64,000 nt of DNA from contig JBEKIF010000012.1 in the NCBI GenBank assembly GCA_050011895.1, positions 1-64,000 on the forward strand. The letters run 5' to 3'. This DNA comes from DATBGO01 sp050011895. GTDB lineage: Bacteria > Actinomycetota > Actinomycetes > Streptosporangiales > Streptosporangiaceae. Numbering within the stretch: position 1 is the stretch's first letter; each line of letters starts with the position of its first letter. Below, in pieces: positions 18,089 through 26,078 of this stretch. The position numbers and the translations under genes are program-made. The notes beneath the pieces were generated by a model. It ran no database searches and was not told the DNA's origin. It saw only the letters and a program-made list of their open reading frames with translations.

Positions 18089-19465
18089 ATGGCGAACGAC
18101 GGCATGGACGCGCTGGTGATTTTCGGCGCTACTGGTGACCTGGCGAAGCTGGAGACGTTCCCGGCGCTGGTGGGGCTGGTCGAGCGCGGGGTGCTGAACG
18201 TGCCGGTGGTCGGGGTGGCCAAGAGCGGCTGGGGCCTGGACCAGTTCCGCGACTACGCGGCCGCGTCGCTGCGGCTCAATCACATGGACGACAAGAGCCC
18301 GGCCGCGGCGAAGATGCTGGGGCTGCTCCGTTATGTGGACGGGGACCTCGGCGACGACGCGACCTATAAGGCGATGTCGGATGCCATCGGAGGCGGCAGC
18401 CGGGTGCTGTTCTACCTGGAGGTGCCGCCCGTGCTGTTCGGCCGGATCGCGGAGGGGATCGCGTCGGCGGGCCGGACCAAGAACGCCCGGGTGATGGTGG
18501 AGAAGCCGTTCGGCAATGACCTGGCCGGCTCGCGGCAGCTGAATGCCACGATGCACAAGTACTTCCCGGAGGAGGCGATCTTCCGGGTCGACGACTGGCT
18601 GGCGTTTGACCCGGTGGAGAACGTACTGTTCGTCCGGTTCGCGAACTCGGTGCTCGAGCCGCTGCTGAACCGGACGTTCGTGGACCGGATCCAGATCACG
18701 ATGGCGGAGGCCTTCGACGTCTCCGACCGCGGCCGGTTCTATGACCGGACCGGCGCGATCAGGGACGTGGTCCAGAACCACATGCTGCAGGTGCTGGCCA
18801 CGGTGCTGGCCGACCCGCCGGACGGGACGGGCCTGGAATCGTGGCGGGACGCCAAGTCGCGGGTGGTGGCCGCGCTGCGGCCGCTAGGCCCCGCCGACAC
18901 CGTCCGCGGCCAGTACGACGGCTACCTTCAGGTGGACGGCGTGGACCCGAAGTCGACCACCGAGACCTACGTCGCGGTGCGGCTGGCCGCCGACACCTGG
19001 CGGTGGGCGGGCGTGCCGATCCTGATCCGGGCGGGCAAGTGCCTGCCGGTCACCGCCACCGAGGTGGACATCCGGTTCAAGCGGCCGCCGCACGACGTGT
19101 TCGGGATCGAGCCGTTCGCGGTGCGTAACTCGCTGCGGTTCCGGATCTGGCCGGAAACCGCGGTCGGCCTGACGCTGGCGGGCAAGAAGCCCGGCGCCGG
19201 GCTGGAGCCGCAGCCCGAGGACCTGGCGTTCTCCGGGCAGCCCGGCTCGGACATGCGCCCCTATGACCGGCTGATCGGCGCGGCGCTGGCCGGGGACCGG
19301 TGGCTGTTCGCCCGGCAGGACACCGTCGAGGCCGCCTGGCAGGTCGTCGACCCGGTGCTCGGTGACGTCACGCCGGTGCACCCCTACGCCAGGGGCAGCT
19401 GGGGGCCGAAGGAAGCCGACCGGCTGCTGGCCGGCGGCGACACCTGGCACAACCCGGCAGGCTGA
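18089..19465 (+). CDS. zwf: Glucose-6-phosphate dehydrogenase-like protein, diverged active site
   Basis: Protein of 458 residues, the normal Zwf length, with an N-terminal Rossmann motif ([10 protein letters not shown]), [12 protein letters not shown] and [13 protein letters not shown] containing the catalytic His. The normal RIDHYLGKE motif reads RVDDWLAFD here (166-174). The catalytic-pair Asp168 is kept, but the phosphate-binding His is Asp and the later Lys is Phe. The canonical enzyme oxidises glucose-6-phosphate with NADP+; these changes may alter the substrate (non-phosphorylated or a different sugar) or the activity. ndh follows after 20 bp in the same operon. Confidence 0.85.
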   Translation: MANDGMDALVIFGATGDLAKLETFPALVGLVERGVLNVPVVGVAKSGWGLDQFRDYAAASLRLNHMDDKSPAAAKMLGLLRYVDGDLGDDATYKAMSDAIGGGSRVLFYLEVPPVLFGRIAEGIASAGRTKNARVMVEKPFGNDLAGSRQLNATMHKYFPEEAIFRVDDWLAFDPVENVLFVRFANSVLEPLLNRTFVDRIQITMAEAFDVSDRGRFYDRTGAIRDVVQNHMLQVLATVLADPPDGTGLESWRDAKSRVVAALRPLGPADTVRGQYDGYLQVDGVDPKSTTETYVAVRLAADTWRWAGVPILIRAGKCLPVTATEVDIRFKRPPHDVFGIEPFAVRNSLRFRIWPETAVGLTLAGKKPGAGLEPQPEDLAFSGQPGSDMRPYDRLIGAALAGDRWLFARQDTVEAAWQVVDPVLGDVTPVHPYARGSWGPKEADRLLAGGDTWHNPAG

Positions 19466-19485
19466 CCGACGGACCGGAGCATCCA

Positions 19486-20913
19486 ATGACAGACCAATCG
19501 GGGCGACGCCGGGTCGTGATCGTGGGCGGCGGCTTCGCCGGGCTGTTCGCGGTCCGCAGGCTGAAGCGCAGCCACGTCTCGGTGACCCTGATCGACCGCT
19601 CCCAGCACCACGTATTCCAGCCGCTGCTCTACCAGTGCGCCACCGGCATCCTGTCCGAGGGTAAGATCGCCAGCCCGCTGCGTGACCTGCTCAGGAAATA
19701 TAAGAACGTCGACTGCGTGATGGCCGAGGTCGTCGACTTTGATGTCGATGGCCGGAGAGTTATCGCCAGGCGGGTCGGCGGCGGTCTCCTCGAGTACGGC
19801 TACGACGACCTCATCGTCGCCGCCGGAGTCCGGGCGTCGTACTTCGGCCATGACGAGTTCGCCCGCTGGGCGCCGGGCATGAAGACCATCTCCGATGCGC
19901 TCGCGATCCGGCGCCGGGTGTACGGCGCGTTCGAGATGGCGGAGACGGCGCCGACCCCGCAGGAACGCCGCGCCTACCTGACGTTCGCCCTCGTGGGCGC
20001 CGGCCCTACCGGCGTGGAACTCGCGGGGCAGATCAGGGAAGTCGCCACCAAGACCCTCCGCGCCGAGTTCCGGAGCATCGAGCCGGAGGATGCCCGGGTC
20101 CTGCTCTTCGACGGCGGCAGCGCGCCGCTGGCCATGTTCGGCCCGAAACTGTCGCAGAAGGCGAGCAAGACACTGCAGAGGCTGGGCGTCGAGCAGCACA
20201 TGGGCTCGATCGTCACCCACGTCGACGAGGGCTACGTGCTCGTCCGCGACCACGCCGGCGAACAGACCCGCTACGACGCCAACACCGTGCTGTGGACCGC
20301 CGGCGTCGAGGCCCCTCCTGTTGCCGGGGCCCTCGCGGCAGCCACCGGCGCCAAGCGGGACAGATCCGGGCGCATCCTGGTGGAAAAGAACCTCACCATC
20401 CCCGACCATCCCGAGATCTCCGTCCTCGGCGACATGATGAGCCTGGACAAGCTCCCCGGGGTCGCCGAGGTGGCGATGCAATCCGGGCTCTACACCGGGA
20501 ACCGCATCCGGCACCGGATCTCCGGAGATGTGGAGGAGAAGCCGTTCCGTTACCATGACCTCGGCTCGGCGGCCTACATTTCCCGCGGCCGGGCCGTCGT
20601 CTCAGCGGGCCCGCTGCAGGTCGGCGGCTTCCTGGGCTGGTGGATCTGGCTGTTCATCCACATCACGTTCCTGACCGGCTACCGCAACCGGCTCGGCGCC
20701 CTGCTGAGCTGGTGGCTGGCCTTCACCCGTGATGTCCGCCGCGAGCGGACCTTCACCACCCAGCAGATCGAGATAATGCACGACGTCTACGCGCTTTCCC
20801 TCGGCCCCGACATGGGCGCCGCAACGCCGCAGGCCCTGCCGGAGGGGCCAGCCGCACCCTCTCAGGCCCCCGATAGCTCGCCGGGCGGGGAGCCCCGGAC
20901 AACCCCCGGGTAA
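19486..20913 (+). CDS. ndh: Type II NADH:quinone oxidoreductase (NDH-2)
   Basis: Protein of 475 residues. Two dinucleotide-binding folds are visible: VVIVGGGFAGL near residue 10 for FAD and LVGAGPTGVELAGQI near 165 for NADH. QHHVFQPLLYQCATG is the NDH-2 signature. The C-terminal GWWIWLFIHITFLTGYRNR region anchors the enzyme to the membrane. It passes electrons from NADH to menaquinone without proton pumping and, with the bd oxidase above, forms a low-coupling respiratory chain. It shares an operon with the zwf-like gene behind box 8. Confidence 0.94.
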   Translation: MTDQSGRRRVVIVGGGFAGLFAVRRLKRSHVSVTLIDRSQHHVFQPLLYQCATGILSEGKIASPLRDLLRKYKNVDCVMAEVVDFDVDGRRVIARRVGGGLLEYGYDDLIVAAGVRASYFGHDEFARWAPGMKTISDALAIRRRVYGAFEMAETAPTPQERRAYLTFALVGAGPTGVELAGQIREVATKTLRAEFRSIEPEDARVLLFDGGSAPLAMFGPKLSQKASKTLQRLGVEQHMGSIVTHVDEGYVLVRDHAGEQTRYDANTVLWTAGVEAPPVAGALAAATGAKRDRSGRILVEKNLTIPDHPEISVLGDMMSLDKLPGVAEVAMQSGLYTGNRIRHRISGDVEEKPFRYHDLGSAAYISRGRAVVSAGPLQVGGFLGWWIWLFIHITFLTGYRNRLGALLSWWLAFTRDVRRERTFTTQQIEIMHDVYALSLGPDMGAATPQALPEGPAAPSQAPDSSPGGEPRTTPG

Positions 20914-20941
20914 GCGTCGGGCTGGGCCTGATTGCGCCGGC

Positions 20942-22495
20942 TCACGCCATCCGGCTCAGCAGGTGCTCGCCGACACGGATCGCGTTGGCCATGGCGGTCA
21001 GCGCCGGGTTCACTGCTCCGATGCTGGGGAAGACGCTCGTGTCCACGACGTAGAGGTTGTCGAGCTCGTGGGCCTTGCAGTTGACGTCGAGCACCGAGGT
21101 GGCCGGATCGGCGCCGAACCGGCAGGTGCCCGCCTGGTGGGCGACGCCGGCCACGGCGACGTCCATGCTCATGTAGAAGTTCTTGTCGAGGATATGATGG
21201 GCCGCCAGCCCGACGTGGTTGAGGATCTTCCTGAGCTCCTGGTAGAGCCCGTCGGCCTCGGCGTCGTTCGTCGCGGTGTAGGCGAGGTGGACGCGGCCGT
21301 CGCGGTCGACGGTGACCCTGTTGGCGGGCTTTGGCAGGTCCTCGGTGGTCAGCCAGAAGTCGACCGCATGGTGGGCGGTCTCGTCCAGGCTCCAGTGCGG
21401 GGCGAGCAGGGTGAGCTTGGGCTCCTCGCCCTTCATCGCCATCGCGTTTGACTTGCCGAGCATCTGGATGTTGCCGAGCGGCCAGTCCCGGCCGTTCCCC
21501 GCGAGGTAGAAGTCGTTCAGGGCGAGCGTCTTCTGGAACACCGTCTCGTTGCGCTCCTTGTCGAGCGCCACCACGGCCTTGCTGTTGTGGTACATGTAGT
21601 TGCGGCCCACCTGGTCGGAGCCGTTCGCCAGCCCGGCCGTATGCCGGTCGGAGGCGGACCGGAGCAGGATCCTGGCGCTGTTGGCCGCGCCAGCGGCGAG
21701 CACCACGATGTCCCCGGTATAGACCTCGTGGCTGCCCTCGCGGTTTACTTCCACGCCCGTGACGGCCCCGCCCGCGGCGTCGGTCTCGAGGCGCTCCGCC
21801 TCCGCGTTCACCAGCAGGGTCACGTTCGGCCGGTCCAGCAGCGGGCGGACCGCGATGACGTCAGCATCGGCCTTGGCGTGCACCAGGCACGGGTAGCCGT
21901 CGCACCATGCGCACCGGATGCACTGGCTCGATGGCCTGCTGGCCTCATCCAGCAGGATGCCGCACGGCGCGTGGAACGGATGGTAGCCGCCAACCTGCAA
22001 TGCGTCCGAGATCTGCTGGACGCGCGGCTCGTGCGAGACCGCCGGCCAGGGGTACTGCTTGGACCAGTGGCCTTCGGTGGGATCCTCACCGTGCACCCCG
22101 TGGACCTGGTACAGCCACTCGGCCTTGGTGTACCAGGGCTCGAAGTCGTCGTAGCTGAGCGGCCACGCCGGTGACAGGCCGTCCGCGTGCCGGAGCTCGC
22201 CGAAGTCCTCGGGGCGCAGCCGGTACAGCGCGGCCCCGTACATCTTCGTGGCGCCCCCGACGAAGTAATGGACCTGTGGCTGGAATGGCTTGCCGTCGGC
22301 GTCATACCAGGTGTCGGGCGAGATGTACTTCCCGTCCACGAAGACCGGGCCTGGACCCCAGTTGTCCGTCTCGCGAGGCAGGAAGTTGCCGCGCTCCAGG
22401 ATCAGTATCCGCTTGCCTGAGGGGGCCAGCGTGGACGCCAGCGTGCCGCCGCCGGCGCCGCTGCCCACAATGATCACATCATAGTGTTCGCCCAC
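20942..22495 (-). CDS. GMC-family FAD oxidoreductase
   Basis: Protein of 517 residues. It has an N-terminal FAD motif (YDVIIVGSGAGGGTLA) and ILERG for the ribose Glu, and the C-terminal GMC_oxred_C region with GTCRFGADPATSVLD, VVDTSVFPS and NPALTAMANAIR. The catalytic His is expected near VAHQAGTCRFG, with the Asn in NPALT. A Cys-rich insert (CIRCAWCDGYPC) is notable and is shared with choline- or gluconate-dehydrogenase-like members. Substrate unknown, likely an alcohol or polyol. The GTG at 22495 lies 7 nt after a -10-like GAGAAT, so the mRNA is probably leaderless. Confidence 0.9.
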   Translation of the reverse strand: MGEHYDVIIVGSGAGGGTLASTLAPSGKRILILERGNFLPRETDNWGPGPVFVDGKYISPDTWYDADGKPFQPQVHYFVGGATKMYGAALYRLRPEDFGELRHADGLSPAWPLSYDDFEPWYTKAEWLYQVHGVHGEDPTEGHWSKQYPWPAVSHEPRVQQISDALQVGGYHPFHAPCGILLDEASRPSSQCIRCAWCDGYPCLVHAKADADVIAVRPLLDRPNVTLLVNAEAERLETDAAGGAVTGVEVNREGSHEVYTGDIVVLAAGAANSARILLRSASDRHTAGLANGSDQVGRNYMYHNSKAVVALDKERNETVFQKTLALNDFYLAGNGRDWPLGNIQMLGKSNAMAMKGEEPKLTLLAPHWSLDETAHHAVDFWLTTEDLPKPANRVTVDRDGRVHLAYTATNDAEADGLYQELRKILNHVGLAAHHILDKNFYMSMDVAVAGVAHQAGTCRFGADPATSVLDVNCKAHELDNLYVVDTSVFPSIGAVNPALTAMANAIRVGEHLLSRMA

Positions 22496-22528
22496 CTGGT
22501 CATTCTCGCCGCGTGCGGCACGCGACGA

Positions 22529-22547
22529 TTCACCCCTTCCGGGTGAC
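22529..22547 (-). promoter_or_regulatory. Island box 9 (TTCACCC-CTTCC-GGGTGAC)
   Basis: Box 33 bp before the GMC start. GAGAAT (22507-22502, minus strand) follows after 21 nt, and the start codon lies where transcription should begin. Confidence 0.75.
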
Positions 22548-22625
22548 CGCCGGGCTGTGCAGGTGCGCAGGCCGCTGCGGCTTCGACGGAGATGGTCCCC
22601 TTGAGCTGGTCCGGCGAGTAGCCCT

Positions 22626-22644
22626 CTCACCCTTGGAGGCTGAT
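22626..22644. promoter_or_regulatory. Island box 10 (CTCACCC-TTGGA-GGCTGAT)
   Basis: A second box ~97 bp upstream of box 9, centre to centre. No -10-like hexamer is seen at the usual distance on either strand, so it may be an auxiliary site for the GMC promoter. Confidence 0.5.
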
Positions 22645-22780
22645 GCCTGGCGGGTTCCGCGCGGTCACGCTCAGCTGAGCGGCACCCGGCGATTCAAACG
22701 CCCGTTTCGGTGCCCGCGCCTCCTGAGGTCTCATTGGCGTAGTGAGCTTGCCGCACTCTCGGGTGCCCCACAGGGGACTA

Positions 22781-23023
22781 TCAATCCCTCGTATGATCTT
22801 GGCCGGCGGGCGGATTCGAGTCATGCAGACGGCGCACTTCCACGACCTGCACGCCGAATGTCTCGAGCCTGGCGAGAAGCCCCTGCAGGGCTGCCTGATC
22901 CCGGAGGGGGCCGTGCAGGACGGTTTCCACCGGCTCCACCGAGGCGGTGAGCCGCTCGAAGTCGAGCAGGGCTTCGGGGGGGAGTACCCCGACTACGCGG
23001 ATTTCGTAGTACGACGGTGGCAA
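22781..23023 (-). CDS. Small conserved hypothetical protein
   Basis: Protein of 80 residues starting with YYEIRVVGVLPPEALLDFE, followed by VEPVETVLHGPLRDQAALQGLLARLETFG and VVEVRRL (given here in short pieces: VEPVETVLHGP, DQAALQGLLARLE). The alternating beta-alpha-beta pattern fits a small ACT- or ferredoxin-like fold. I recall this kind of protein from other actinobacteria, but its function is unknown. It lies between the GMC gene and the divergent LAL regulator; no good box is in front of it. Confidence 0.8.
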   Translation of the reverse strand: MPPSYYEIRVVGVLPPEALLDFERLTASVEPVETVLHGPLRDQAALQGLLARLETFGVQVVEVRRLHDSNPPAGQDHTRD

Positions 23024-23300
23024 CGCAGCCCCCTCGCGATGGGCAATGACCAGACTCCACGGTCCTGCCTCGCGTCCTGCGGCACCCCATGCACCGCGGG
23101 TGAATTCATGAGTTCGTCACCCTGGTGAGATTTTGCGGGGGGTGATGACAGTTCATCCTGATGTAAGAAACAACCATAGGCAGACGGGCTAGCCCGCACG
23201 AGACTCCCAGCCGCACGAGGCTGAGGGATGCCGCAAGCAGGCGGCACGAGCGGTTCGACGGCTGGCAACCGGTTGCCCGCCACACTGCAAGGAGGACACG
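23024..23300. other. Intergenic region between small protein and LAL regulator
   Basis: No gene seen. It holds box half-sites GTCACCC (23116-23122) and GGGTGAT (23140-23146) at twice the normal centre spacing, and TTCATCC at 23152-23158, but no canonical box. Confidence 0.35.
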
Positions 23301-26009
23301 ATGCTAGGCAGCGCCGAGTTGCGAGCGGCCAGCCGTTCCAGAGCGCATGCGGCTGGCGCTGAGGATCCTGTCCTGCTTTCCAAGATCGTCGTGCCAAGCC
23401 TGCCGGCCTGGGCGGTCCCGCGCCCGCGCATCGACAGGCTCATCGCCGATGGCGCGCGGGGACCGCTGACCACGGTCACCGGCCCGCCTGGCGTCGGCAA
23501 GACCATGGCGATCAGGTTGTGGGCCGCCGCAAACGCCGAACCTGGGACTCTGGCCTGGCTCACTCTGGACGAATACGACAACCGGCCGAGAGTCTTCTGG
23601 TCCTACGTCGTGGCGGCACTGCGGCAGGCCGGCATCCCGGTTCCGCGGGTCTCATCAGCCGGAGCGCGCGGGACTGCCGTCGACCACGTGGTGCTGCTGC
23701 GGCTCGCATCGGTACTGGCAGCGCAGGATGCACCCGTGGTGGTGGTCATCGACGACATCCATCTGCTGACTGACGCCGACACCCTGGACGGGCTTGCCTA
23801 CGTGCTCAAGAATGCCCAACCGGGCCTGCATCTCGTGGTCTCCGCGCGGATGGACCCGCTGCTGCCGCTGCACCGATACCGGCTCAACGGAGAGCTGACC
23901 GAGGTCCGGGCGGACGATCTCGCTTTCAGCGTCGCCGAATCCAGCACGCTCATGGCGCAGCACGGCCTCACCCTGTCCGACGCCGCACTCGAGTCCCTTA
24001 CCGGGCGCACCGAGGGCTGGGCGGCTGGGCTGCGACTAGCCGCGATCTCGCTGGAAGGGCACCCCGACCCTGAACAATTCGTTAAGGAGTTCGATGCCGA
24101 GGACGGCGCCGTCACCAGTTACCTGGTGGATGAGGTCCTGAATGCCCAGCCCGCACCCGTCAGGGACTTTCTCCTTCGGACGAGCATCCTGGACCGCGTC
24201 AACGCAGACATCGGCCGCGAACTGGGCGATGACGAGCAAGCGCCGGACTACCTGCCGGCCCTGGCCCAGACGAACGCGTTCGTCCGGCCGCTAGGGCACG
24301 GGTGGTATCGATATCACCCGCTGTTCGCCGCGGTATTGCACCTGAAGCTCCGGCGCGAGTGCCCGGGCCGGCTGCCCGAGCTGCACCGGCGAGCGGCCCG
24401 ATGGTACCTGCGGCGGGGGTGGCTCGCCGACGCCGTGCGGCACGCGGGGAGCTCGGGTGACTGGCAGTTCGCGGCCCGGATGGTGGTGGACGAGCTCGCA
24501 ATAGGCCAGCTCATCGAGCCGCTGGGCGGCAGGCTGCTGGCCGACGAGTTCCGCCAGATGCCTCTTGACCAGGCGTGGACGCAACCGGAGCCATTGCTCG
24601 TGACCGCCGCCATGGAGCTGTCCAGTGCCATCGGCGGCCCGAGCGTGACGTCGCTGGACGCTGCGGAGAACGCGCTCGATGAGCTGCCCGCCGATGCTGA
24701 GATCCCGGCCCGGCTGGCCGCTGCGCTGCTCCGCCTGGCCGTGAGCTGCCAGACCGGGAATCTGGGTGCGGCGACAGCCGCTGCCGACCGCGCCGGGGCC
24801 TTGCTCGACGAAATGCCCGGTGAACTGCTCGCGCGGCATCCCAGGGTCCGCGCGCAGGTACTGGCGGGCCGCGGAGCCGCGCAGCTGTGGGCGGGCCAGC
24901 TCGATGAGGCGGCTGCCACGTTCGAAGCCGGCATTGCCGCCGCCGCTGTCGGGGACAGTACCTATGAGCGAGCTGACTGCCTCGGGTACCTCGCGCTCGT
25001 GGAGGCCCTGCGAGGGCGGCTGAGCCACGCTGCGGAGCTGGCTGGTGAGGCAGCGGGCTCAGCCGAGAACAGCGACGACGGGATTGCAGAGCCCACCGCG
25101 GCGGCCGGCGTTGCACTCGCATACGTGCACCTGGAACGCAACGAGATGCAGCGGGCACAGGACCAGCTGGTCCTGGCGGATGCCGCCCTCCGGGCGCGCC
25201 CGGACAAGCTGATGACCGCCGTCTCCAGCCTTATCGCGGCGCGCCGCCGGCTGGCCGAAGGACGGGCGGGGGCGGCGTCGGAGATGATCGGCCGGGCGCG
25301 GCAGGGCTGGTCGCCGCCGCGCTGGCTCGACCACCGGCTGACGCTCCTTGAATCGCGCGCCCATGCGGCGGCGGGGGACATCCAGTCCGCGGTTGACACC
25401 GCCGGGCGTGCCGATCCGCAATCCGCGCCCGAGGCTGCCATCGCGGTAGCGCATGCGTGGCTGACCGCGGGTGACCATCGGGCTGCCAGGACCGCAATGA
25501 CAACCGTCATGGCAGCCTCCGGCGAGCCAGGCGAGCAGATCAGCCTGGAAGGTTGGCTGGTCGACGCCTGGCTCAACTACTCAGGCGGCCATCATGCACG
25601 CGGGCGCCGATCGCTGGAGCACGCGCTGCGGCAGGGTAAGAATGAGCAGATCCGGCTGCCCTTCGCCATGGAGCAGAGCTGGATCCGGCCGGTGCTGCGG
25701 CGCGATCCTGACCTGGCCCATGCCTACCGGCACCTGCTCGAGGCCGAGTCCGTGCGCCCAGGCGCGGCGGTCCCGGTGCGCCAGTTCGCGACGGGCGAGT
25801 CGATACCGCTGGTCGTAGAGCGCCTCAGCGAGCGCGAGCGCGAGGTTATCCAACATTTGTCTGGGATGCTCAGCACCGCCGAGATCGCCGCCGAGATGTA
25901 CATCTCAGTGAACACTGTCAAGACCCACCTCAGGAGCATCTACCGCAAGCTGTCCGCGGCTCACCGAGGTGAGGCGGTCCGCCGGGCCAGGCAGCTCGAT
26001 CTGATCTGA
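23301..26009 (+). CDS. LuxR-family LAL (MalT-like) transcriptional regulator
   Basis: Protein of 902 residues. The N-terminal AAA/STAND-type ATPase has Walker A GPPGVGKT (~residue 55) and Walker B-like VVVVIDDIHLL. A long helical, TPR-like middle is rich in Ala. A C-terminal LuxR HTH ends the protein (LSEREREVIQHLSG, then AEMYISVNTVKTHLRSIYRKL). Such regulators bind an inducer plus ATP, oligomerise and activate transcription. The start is supported by AGGAGG before ATG 23301. It converges with a second LAL gene and is a candidate regulator of the island. Confidence 0.92.
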   Translation: MLGSAELRAASRSRAHAAGAEDPVLLSKIVVPSLPAWAVPRPRIDRLIADGARGPLTTVTGPPGVGKTMAIRLWAAANAEPGTLAWLTLDEYDNRPRVFWSYVVAALRQAGIPVPRVSSAGARGTAVDHVVLLRLASVLAAQDAPVVVVIDDIHLLTDADTLDGLAYVLKNAQPGLHLVVSARMDPLLPLHRYRLNGELTEVRADDLAFSVAESSTLMAQHGLTLSDAALESLTGRTEGWAAGLRLAAISLEGHPDPEQFVKEFDAEDGAVTSYLVDEVLNAQPAPVRDFLLRTSILDRVNADIGRELGDDEQAPDYLPALAQTNAFVRPLGHGWYRYHPLFAAVLHLKLRRECPGRLPELHRRAARWYLRRGWLADAVRHAGSSGDWQFAARMVVDELAIGQLIEPLGGRLLADEFRQMPLDQAWTQPEPLLVTAAMELSSAIGGPSVTSLDAAENALDELPADAEIPARLAAALLRLAVSCQTGNLGAATAAADRAGALLDEMPGELLARHPRVRAQVLAGRGAAQLWAGQLDEAAATFEAGIAAAAVGDSTYERADCLGYLALVEALRGRLSHAAELAGEAAGSAENSDDGIAEPTAAAGVALAYVHLERNEMQRAQDQLVLADAALRARPDKLMTAVSSLIAARRRLAEGRAGAASEMIGRARQGWSPPRWLDHRLTLLESRAHAAAGDIQSAVDTAGRADPQSAPEAAIAVAHAWLTAGDHRAARTAMTTVMAASGEPGEQISLEGWLVDAWLNYSGGHHARGRRSLEHALRQGKNEQIRLPFAMEQSWIRPVLRRDPDLAHAYRHLLEAESVRPGAAVPVRQFATGESIPLVVERLSEREREVIQHLSGMLSTAEIAAEMYISVNTVKTHLRSIYRKLSAAHRGEAVRRARQLDLI

Positions 26010-26016
26010 CCGAGCC

Positions 26017-26071
26017 CCGCTGCGCCGAAGTTGTGCACCGGGGCGAGCCGGCTGTCCGGCTGACGCAGCGG
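26017..26071. terminator. Inverted repeat between convergent LAL genes
   Basis: CCGCTGCG (26017-26024) pairs with CGCAGCGG (26064-26071), and an inner hairpin GCCGG-CTGT-CCGGC lies at 26047-26060. It probably serves as a bidirectional terminator for both regulator genes. Confidence 0.5.
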
Positions 26072-26078
26072 CTCAGCG

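Noticed and set aside
22760..22785. GGGACTATCAATCCC, resembling a DosR box
   Set aside because: The arms are not properly complementary and the spacing is one base longer than the DosR core.
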